Part shown: positions 7,586 through 11,933 of the stretch, piece after piece
Layout of the letters: every line of letters starts with the position of its first letter
Position numbering within the stretch: position 1 is the first letter of the stretch
NCBI GenBank assembly: GCA_041678645.1
Contig: JBAYNT010000015.1
Location: forward strand, 1 to 11,933
Length of the DNA stretch: 11,933 bases
Direction of reading: 5' to 3'
Source: WOZL01 sp041678645
GTDB lineage: Bacteria > Patescibacteriota > Dojkabacteria > SC72
Made by a program: the position numbers and the translations under genes
The notes under the pieces: model-generated
What the model was told of the DNA's origin: nothing
Database searches by the model: none
Seen by the model: the letters and a program-made list of their open reading frames with translations, nothing else

Positions 7586-8548
7586 TTATCTTTTCTTATT
7601 AAATGCATACATAGTACTGCCACTAAAGACAAACAGTGCAGCGAGAGAAAAGAGTATCATTAAATTTCTAGCGAGAAGATTATCCAATTCTCCAGCAGCT
7701 TGTGGCAATTGGTTATCTCCCCCTACGACAGCTCCATCACCATTTACATCTGCACCAGGTGAGTAAGCGACTCTAATCTTTTCGTCTAGAGAAACTGTAT
7801 TACCTGCAGGATCTGTAAGATTTACATAGAAGACATTAGGACCTTCTTCTAAAGTTATACCTTCCATTTTAAAATCCCCATTTCCATCAGCTGTAGCTTG
7901 GTATGCGCTTACACCTCTCCTTACTTCTACTTCTACATTTGGGCCGATATTCCCAACTAAAGCAAAGGTTGAACTACCTGTTTCTTTTACATATTCGAAA
8001 GCTAGATCCTCAACATCTGGAGGAGTTGTATCAACAACAGCTATCTTAGCCTCAGTCCTTGGACCTATTTCTCTAAAAGGGAAACCTTGTAATCCTGCAA
8101 CAGATACTGAGTATTCACCTTCATCTTCTACTTCATGTGTATATTCATATATATCATCTTTTACTCTAGTCTCTCCGACTCTTTCATCATTTACAAATAT
8201 CGCAACTGAGTCGTAATCCGTAGCATTACCTTTTACCTCAATCTCTTTTTTGTTAGTAAGATCTGTAACATACTCCATAGATGGAACTGCAAGAGCTTCA
8301 TTGTAAGTTGGTTCTGCCTTAAATTTTAGAAAAGAGTAAATACCAAAGGCTACAAGTAAAATACCCAAGCCGATGAATATTGTGCCTACGATCCTTGATG
8401 CCTTATCATTGTAATCAGGTGTTTTAATTTCTATCTTTTCCTTCATACTATCTTTTCTCATATCTTTTTTTCTTCCCCCTTTGGTAGAAGAACTTTTTTG
8501 AGTTTTAACAATTTTCTCGCTTTTACTATTAGATTTCTTCTTGGCCAT
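7586..8548 (-). CDS. Membrane-anchored surface protein with Ig-like domains and sorting-signal-like C-terminus
   Basis: 320 aa, no exact family recognised. A Lys/Ser-rich cytoplasmic tail (1-52) leads into a membrane helix (about 53-75). Two extracellular beta-sandwich (Ig-like/Big-type) domains follow, about 91-172 and 174-261; the second begins after a TTPPDVEDL linker and ends near DPAGNTVSLDEKIRV, typical of bacterial Ig repeats. DVNGDG at 267-272 resembles the calcium loop of dockerin or EF-hand proteins. The end is built like a sortase substrate: LPQAAGE (281-287), a hydrophobic segment (about 295-315) and a basic tail NKKR. LPQAAGE is not a canonical LPxTG. A sortase gene lies divergently 96 bp away, so it is a natural candidate substrate. 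The first helix has no obvious signal-peptidase site, so it may instead span the membrane twice. Role inferred: envelope structure or adhesion. Confidence 0.75.
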   Translation of the reverse strand: MAKKKSNSKSEKIVKTQKSSSTKGGRKKDMRKDSMKEKIEIKTPDYNDKASRIVGTIFIGLGILLVAFGIYSFLKFKAEPTYNEALAVPSMEYVTDLTNKKEIEVKGNATDYDSVAIFVNDERVGETRVKDDIYEYTHEVEDEGEYSVSVAGLQGFPFREIGPRTEAKIAVVDTTPPDVEDLAFEYVKETGSSTFALVGNIGPNVEVEVRRGVSAYQATADGNGDFKMEGITLEEGPNVFYVNLTDPAGNTVSLDEKIRVAYSPGADVNGDGAVVGGDNQLPQAAGELDNLLARNLMILFSLAALFVFSGSTMYAFNKKR

Positions 8549-8553
8549 ACAAA

Positions 8554-8582
8554 CCTATAACTTAATTTATATATGTTGGCAA
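8554..8582 (-). promoter_or_regulatory. Promoter of the surface protein gene
   Basis: On the minus strand TTGCCA (8582-8577) and TATAGG (8559-8554) are separated by 17 bases. The -10 ends only 5 nt before the ATG at 8548, so the transcript would be leaderless or start slightly differently from this reading. It lies back-to-back with the sortase promoter, so both genes could respond to one regulator. Moderate to weak matches. Confidence 0.35.
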
Positions 8583-8630
8583 TAGGATAATGCATTTTGG
8601 CAAAGAGTTCAAGTCTTTTCGTATATTTGG

Positions 8631-8636
8631 TAGAAT
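8631..8636 (+). promoter_or_regulatory. -10 box immediately before the sortase gene
   Basis: TAGAAT (five of six consensus bases) ends 8 nt before the ATG at 8645, the same spacing as the TATAAT before mutS, implying a leaderless mRNA. A weak -35 candidate, TTCAAG (8608-8613), is 17 bases upstream. This position also argues that sortase translation starts at 8645 rather than at the in-frame TTG at 8597, which would lie upstream of the promoter. Confidence 0.4.
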
Positions 8637-8644
8637 ATACCTGT

Positions 8645-9337
8645 ATGAAAAAGACCATTCGAAACTATCTTATAACAATACCTCTTCTGCTTGTCGTCCT
8701 TGGACCTATTATCTTCCTTTTCCTGTATGCAAATTACAATGAAACTGTTGGAACTATTAAACGTGTTAATGCAAAAAGAATTAGTTATGATATTTTCTTT
8801 TCTTTCTTAACAGAACTTTCTCCTACAAAAGAGCAAGTTTTAGGGGACCAATCTATACTGATAGAGGAGGGCAGTATCGAGGAGTACATTGCCGACATAG
8901 AGGAGATTGATCCTATTCTAGAAGAGCTAAATACGAAACTTCTCATAGATTCAATATCTGTAGAGGGAGATATTTTCCAAGGTAAAGATTCAAAAACTAT
9001 GGATAAAGGTTTCTGGCATTTTCCAACTTCGGTATATCCAGGGCAGCAGGGCAATAGCGTAATCATTGCTCATAGATATCTCCATGTCCCCCCTGCTAAA
9101 GATACCTTTTTTAATTTGGATAAAGTCAGGAAGGGAGACAGTATAGTTGTAATGCAAGGAAACAAAAGCTATACATATATCGTATCGGAGGTTAAAGTGG
9201 TAGAGAAAAATGACATTTCAGTACTACAAGATAGTACAGAGCATCAAATTACTTTAATTACCTGTACGCCTTTGTGGACCTCTCATCAAAGGCTTGCCGT
9301 AGTTGCTAAACTGGACAAATTATATCAAAAAACGTAG
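8645..9337 (+). CDS. Sortase (membrane-anchored cysteine transpeptidase)
   Basis: Sortases cut surface proteins at a sorting motif and join them to the cell wall or to pilin subunits. From the ATG at 8645 the protein is 230 aa: a membrane anchor (about 8-30), a stalk (to about 95) and the sortase barrel. All three active-site residues are visible: His143 in NSVIIAHRY, Cys207 in TLITC (203-207), and Arg216 in SHQRL. The spacing and the TLITCTP form resemble class D or E sortases, but the class is uncertain. The frame continues upstream to a TTG at 8597; I prefer 8645 because it gives a normal MKKTIRNY anchor start and fits the -10 box. It is divergent from the putative substrate gene, and lies 39 bp upstream of the trigger factor gene with no terminator visible between, so read-through is likely. 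Confidence 0.92.
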   Translation: MKKTIRNYLITIPLLLVVLGPIIFLFLYANYNETVGTIKRVNAKRISYDIFFSFLTELSPTKEQVLGDQSILIEEGSIEEYIADIEEIDPILEELNTKLLIDSISVEGDIFQGKDSKTMDKGFWHFPTSVYPGQQGNSVIIAHRYLHVPPAKDTFFNLDKVRKGDSIVVMQGNKSYTYIVSEVKVVEKNDISVLQDSTEHQITLITCTPLWTSHQRLAVVAKLDKLYQKT

Positions 9338-9362
9338 AATCCTTAGAGTAATTTAAATGTGT

Positions 9363-9367
9363 AAGGA
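9363..9367 (+). promoter_or_regulatory. Shine-Dalgarno site of the trigger factor gene
   Basis: AAGGA, 9 nt before the ATG at 9377, is the clearest ribosome binding site in the window and fixes that start over the in-frame Met4. Most other genes here lack one, in line with this gene being internal to a transcript. Confidence 0.6.
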
Positions 9368-9376
9368 AAAATAATA

Positions 9377-10423
9377 ATGGAAGAAATGTATAAGAGAAAA
9401 GATTTAAGTGATAGTAAAATTGAGCTTACAATCACTATGCCAAGGGATGCCTTTGAGCAGTCTTACAAGGCAATTCTTAAAGATCAAACAAAGGATACAA
9501 ATATTAAAGGTTTTAGAAAGGGAAAAGTACCTACTGATTTGCTCGAACCTGGTATGAAGCCAATGCTTCAGTTCGAGACTTTTGAAAGGCTCGCTCCTAT
9601 GTATATTAATACTGCTATACAAAAAGAAAAGCTTGAAATAATAGCTCCTCCTAAGTATTCAGAGCTTCCTGACTTTAAGGATGATGAGAAAGATCTAGAA
9701 TTTAAGGTAGAGATTACAGTTATGCCTAAATTCAAGTTAGGTAATTTGAAAAAGGTGAAAGTCGAAAAAGAAGATGGGGAGATTAAGGATGAAGAAGTTG
9801 ATAGAGTTCTTAAAGAGTTGAAGGGGAACAATGAGAGTAAGGAGAAAGAGATAGGGGATGATTGGGCAAAGGAGATTAGTAAGAAGTTAGAGTTAAAGGA
9901 TGTTAAGAACCTAGAGGAACTTAAGAAGATGGTAAAGGATACCCTCAAAAAGCAGAAGGATCATATGCTCTTGCACAAATATCAAGAGGATGCACTTGCA
10001 CAGGCAATTAAAATTTCAAAGATAGAGATGCCCGAGGAGGCCATACAGTTTGAAGCTGATGAGAGAAAGAGATCTTTTGAGGAGGAAATGAAGAATAGGG
10101 GGGTGAAGGTTGAGGATTTCCTTAAACAGAGTGAGGTAAGCATGGAGGAGATGGAAGAGGCTTGGAAAAAGGATGGGAAGGAGGCTCTTGAGACTGATGT
10201 TTTTCTTAATCTCTATGCTGATAAGAATGAGATTAAGGTTACTAAAGAGGAGTTAGATAAAAAGATTGAACTAATCAAAAAGAGTCAACCTGATGCTGAT
10301 GCAAGTATTTTCAGTAATGATCAGTGGTTAGAGTATATTAAAAGGGTAGAGAAAAAGGAGAAGGCTTTTAGAGAATTTGTTAAAGAGGTTTTAGGGGATA
10401 AATTTTTAGATGAGCATAATTAG
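9377..10423 (+). CDS. tig: Trigger factor lacking the PPIase (FKBP) domain
   Basis: A ribosome-bound chaperone that shields nascent chains at the exit tunnel. The N-terminal ribosome-binding domain (about 8-125) contains the signature GFRKGKVP (45-52), which docks near L23. The C-terminal helical chaperone domain runs about 160-345. At 348 aa it is about 80-90 residues shorter than the usual 430. In E. coli a domain of about 100 residues with FKBP fold sits between the linker and the helical part; here the linker helix (IKDEEVDRVLKELKG, 136-150) runs within about ten residues into the segment matching the start of the C-terminal domain (IGDDWAKEI, 159-167). So the PPIase domain is absent, not degraded. 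The reading frame is intact. It overlaps clpP by 14 bp, the familiar tig-clpP arrangement, indicating translational coupling. The protein is very rich in Lys and Glu. Confidence 0.93.
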   Translation: MEEMYKRKDLSDSKIELTITMPRDAFEQSYKAILKDQTKDTNIKGFRKGKVPTDLLEPGMKPMLQFETFERLAPMYINTAIQKEKLEIIAPPKYSELPDFKDDEKDLEFKVEITVMPKFKLGNLKKVKVEKEDGEIKDEEVDRVLKELKGNNESKEKEIGDDWAKEISKKLELKDVKNLEELKKMVKDTLKKQKDHMLLHKYQEDALAQAIKISKIEMPEEAIQFEADERKRSFEEEMKNRGVKVEDFLKQSEVSMEEMEEAWKKDGKEALETDVFLNLYADKNEIKVTKEELDKKIELIKKSQPDADASIFSNDQWLEYIKRVEKKEKAFREFVKEVLGDKFLDEHN

Positions 10424-11006
10424 AGATATGTTAATACCTACTGTAATAGAAAGGGATAGAGAAGGGGATAGAGCTTATGATCTTTATTCTAGGTTGCTTA
10501 AGGATCGTATTATTTTTGTTAGCGGGGTAATAGATGATGATTTAGCAAACATCATTATCGCTCAACTCTTGTTTTTAGAAAAAGAGAATGAGAAGGAAGA
10601 TATTCAGATGTTTGTTAATACTCCTGGTGGTCATATTTCTTCTGGTTTAGCTATTGTAGATACTATGAATTATATTAGATGTGATATTTCTACTACTGCA
10701 GTTGGTATGGCTGCTTCTATGGGTTCTGTAATACTTGCTTGTGGGAGTAAGGGTAAGAGGTTTTCTTTACCCAATAGTAAGATATTAATTCATCAGCCTT
10801 TGGGTGGTGTACAGGGTCAGGCTTCTGATATTGCTATAGAGGCAGAGGAGATATTGAAGATGAGGGCTGTATTAAACAAGATGTTGGCTAAGGCAACTGG
10901 GCAGAAGATTGCGCAGATAGAGAAGGATGTAGATAGAGATAAGTATTTTACTGCTAGAGAGGCAAAGGAGTATGGATTAATTGATAAGGTTGTAGAGAGA
11001 AGGTAA
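10410..11006 (+). CDS. clpP: ATP-dependent Clp protease proteolytic subunit ClpP
   Basis: Serine protease that forms a double heptameric barrel and degrades proteins fed in by ClpX or ClpA/C. At 198 aa it is full length. The catalytic triad is visible: Ser103 in GMAASMGS (99-106), His128 in IHQPLGG (127-133) and Asp177 in DVDRD (173-177). The substrate-channel loop TPGG (71-74) is present. The first ATG (10410) overlaps the end of tig by 14 bp. A second in-frame ATG at 10428, 4 bp after the tig stop, gives a start MLIPTVIE that matches B. subtilis ClpP better and may be the true one; neither has a strong Shine-Dalgarno. No clpX follows: a tRNA gene and an integrated element lie downstream, so its ATPase partner is encoded elsewhere. 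Confidence 0.97.
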   Translation: MSIIRDMLIPTVIERDREGDRAYDLYSRLLKDRIIFVSGVIDDDLANIIIAQLLFLEKENEKEDIQMFVNTPGGHISSGLAIVDTMNYIRCDISTTAVGMAASMGSVILACGSKGKRFSLPNSKILIHQPLGGVQGQASDIAIEAEEILKMRAVLNKMLAKATGQKIAQIEKDVDRDKYFTAREAKEYGLIDKVVERR

Positions 11007-11022
11007 TTAGATTGTTTCTTTC

Positions 11023-11051
11023 TTGCTAAATAGCTCTATTAACTATAGAAT
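11023..11051 (+). promoter_or_regulatory. Promoter of tRNA-Val
   Basis: TTGCTA (11023-11028) and TAGAAT (11046-11051) are separated by exactly 17 bases, and the -10 ends 12 nt before the tRNA. No convincing terminator is visible between clpP and this point, so the tRNA may also be reached by read-through from clpP. Confidence 0.5.
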
Positions 11052-11063
11052 ATCGTACTTTAA

Positions 11064-11140
11064 GGGCGATTAGCTCAGCTGGTTAGAGCGTCACATTGAC
11101 ATTGTGGAGGTCACAGGTTCGAGTCCCGTATCGCCCACCA
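11064..11140 (+). tRNA. tRNA-Val (anticodon GAC), CCA encoded
   Basis: A complete cloverleaf can be folded by eye. The acceptor GGGCGAT (11064-11070) pairs perfectly with ATCGCCC (11130-11136). The D-arm stem is GCTC/GAGC. The anticodon stem TCACA/TGTGG has loop TTGACAT, putting GAC at 11098-11100. The T-arm is ACAGG / TTCGAGT / CCCGT. It ends in discriminator A plus an encoded CCA. The T-stem has an internal A-C mismatch (11115 with 11127), where ACGGG or a matching T would be expected. The 3' half overlaps the recombinase gene on the other strand, so this end of the tRNA may have been re-supplied by an integrated element. Confidence 0.95.
11111..11140. other. Probable attachment site (att) of an integrated element in the tRNA-Val 3' end
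   Basis: The recombinase gene ends inside the tRNA: its last ten codons including the stop are the antisense of the T-arm and acceptor 3' strand. This layout, an integration gene running into the 3' end of a tRNA, is what is left when an element inserts in a tRNA and restores its sequence. The exact core is not visible, because the second copy would lie beyond the right edge. Confidence 0.55.
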
Positions 11141-11933
11141 TTTATCCATTTCTGCCTGGAACTTCCCCTCATCAATATCCTCAGAAGACATTGATAGGAG
11201 TAGATCTCCAAGCATTTCAGAAGGTATTTTCAAAACTATCTTTAGCTTATATGGAATCATCTGACCCTCTTTCTTGGGACCAGAAATACTGTCTGTTTTT
11301 CTCTTAGGTCTTGAAAAGACAATTATCTCTTCAATCATCATATGAATTAAGCTATAGATATAATCTTTATCTTTGCCTTCGTTATAATCCTTCATAGCAT
11401 CCTTATATTTAACTTGGAACAATTCAAATGCTTTGAAATACTCTGATGTATCAGAAAAGATAGACAGTTCTGATTCTATAATTTCCAATTCTTTTGTATT
11501 CCTAATATGCTGATCCTCTAGCTCTTTCAGCTTCAAATCCTTTGATTCCTTTCCGATATCTCCATCTTGGAACATAGTTAAGACCCTCTCCTTAGCCGTC
11601 TCATGTGAATTAAGAAGATCTTTTATTATTTCCAATTTATCTTTTTTAATCTTAATATCTAGCTTCTTTGATTGTAATTCTTGTTGATATTTAAAAACAA
11701 CCTTTGGATTATTCAATAGTTCACTCAAGAAATTTATCACATGATCCTCTAGGGGTAATGCGGGGAGTGGAATTGTCTTACATTCAACTAATCTTCTTTG
11801 TTTCTTATTTGAATTTTTAGAACTACATTGATAGTAATATACCTTTTCCCCTGTTGATTTGACCCTTTTAGGGAAACCATTCCAAGCATAGGGTTCTTTT
11901 TGTAGAGTAGGGTTGTAGCAGTTAGCACACTTC
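11111..11933 (-). CDS. Large serine recombinase, C-terminal part (N-terminal catalytic domain outside the window)
   Basis: Site-specific recombinases of this family integrate and excise phages and mobile islands using an N-terminal catalytic serine. Only the last 273 residues are visible, since the frame is open to the right edge; a GTG at 11740 is internal, not the start. The first visible residues are the zinc-ribbon recombinase domain: CANC at the edge, then QC and ECK further on, giving four cysteines in the expected order. A long charged coiled-coil follows (roughly 11720-11400, rich in Lys, Glu, Leu), then a strand-rich tail including EEIIVFSRPKRK. The protein ends WWAIRDSNL, a type of ending met in recombinases that abut tRNAs, because it is tRNA antisense. 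The catalytic domain cannot be checked. The family call rests on the ribbon plus coiled-coil order. Confidence 0.8.
   Translation of the reverse strand, partial: KCANCYNPTLQKEPYAWNGFPKRVKSTGEKVYYYQCSSKNSNKKQRRLVECKTIPLPALPLEDHVINFLSELLNNPKVVFKYQQELQSKKLDIKIKKDKLEIIKDLLNSHETAKERVLTMFQDGDIGKESKDLKLKELEDQHIRNTKELEIIESELSIFSDTSEYFKAFELFQVKYKDAMKDYNEGKDKDYIYSLIHMMIEEIIVFSRPKRKTDSISGPKKEGQMIPYKLKIVLKIPSEMLGDLLLSMSSEDIDEGKFQAEMDKWWAIRDSNL
11111..11933. mobile_element. Left edge of an integrated mobile element, continuing past the window
   Basis: Inferred from the serine recombinase gene whose 3' end overlaps the tRNA-Val 3' end. Only the recombinase is visible; cargo genes, size and the far attachment site lie outside. 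The element could be a prophage, an integrative conjugative element or a genomic island; nothing here tells them apart. Confidence 0.55.

Noticed and set aside
8458..8658. Minus-strand 66-codon frame across the promoter region
   Set aside because: Overlaps both divergent promoters and the start of the surface protein in another frame; no ribosome binding site or recognisable product.
9568..9948. Minus-strand frame of 126 codons inside tig, Ser/Phe-rich
   Set aside because: Antisense to Lys/Glu-rich codons, which read as Phe/Ser/Leu on the other strand; no motif or start signal.
11029..11040. AATAG-CT-CTATT as a terminator after clpP
   Set aside because: Only 5 AT-rich pairs with a 2-nt loop and no U-run; it also lies inside the tRNA promoter spacer.
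11104..11307. Open frame of 67 codons on the plus strand starting in the tRNA
   Set aside because: Its beginning is tRNA sequence read as protein, and the rest is antisense to the recombinase; no independent coding signal.
11111..11740. Recombinase C-terminus as a standalone 209-aa coiled-coil protein starting at GTG 11740
   Set aside because: The frame continues upstream without a stop to the window edge and encodes zinc-ribbon cysteines, so it is the end of a longer protein.
1..11933. Search for CRISPR arrays, defence operons or tandem repeats
   Set aside because: No regularly spaced repeats and no cas, toxin-antitoxin or restriction genes were seen; if the element at the right edge carries such cargo, it is outside the window.

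Overview
The window comes from an AT-rich bacterium. Several traits suggest a Candidate Phyla Radiation (Patescibacteria) type genome, for example a Dojkabacteria-, Katanobacteria- or Microgenomates-like lineage. These are lysine- and isoleucine-rich proteins, mostly absent Shine-Dalgarno sites, a stripped-down trigger factor, a sortase/cell-surface pair, and a large serine recombinase abutting a tRNA. The lineage is inference only, since the window holds no rRNA or ribosomal protein. The standard genetic code fits all long reading frames.

Layout, left to right. (1) 1-1454, minus: class A penicillin-binding protein, cut by the left edge. (2) 1684-2295, plus: OmpR-type winged-helix regulator with a degenerate receiver; the frame is open back to 1561 and the missing first receiver strand is encoded upstream of the only ATG. 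(3) 2292-4877, minus: full-length MutS, whose stop overlaps the regulator's stop tail-to-tail. (4) 4905-7460, minus: a phosphoenolpyruvate-synthase-like protein with a good ATP-grasp domain but Asp in place of the catalytic phospho-histidine, and a degraded PEP/pyruvate barrel. (5) 7538-7557: a hairpin terminator facing the minus strand. (6) 7586-8548, minus: a membrane-anchored surface protein with two Ig-like domains and a C-terminal sorting-signal-like tail, divergent from (7) 8645-9337, plus: a sortase with His, Cys and Arg in place. (8) 9377-11006, plus: trigger factor without its PPIase domain, overlapping clpP. (9) 11064-11140, plus: tRNA-Val(GAC) with encoded CCA and its own promoter. 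(10) 11111-11933, minus: C-terminal part of a large serine recombinase whose last codons and stop lie inside the tRNA. This marks the edge of an integrated element that continues past the right end.

The core block handles envelope building (PBP, sortase, surface protein), mismatch repair (MutS) and protein quality control (trigger factor, ClpP). The most unusual points are the His-to-Asp PEP-synthase paralogue, the PPIase-less trigger factor, the regulator with a pseudo-receiver and an apparent non-AUG start, the recombinase/tRNA junction with a mismatch in the tRNA T-stem, and -10 boxes placed 8-9 nt before start codons, which points to leaderless transcripts. I found no CRISPR array, rRNA or complete insertion sequence, and no gene-free stretch longer than 300 bases.
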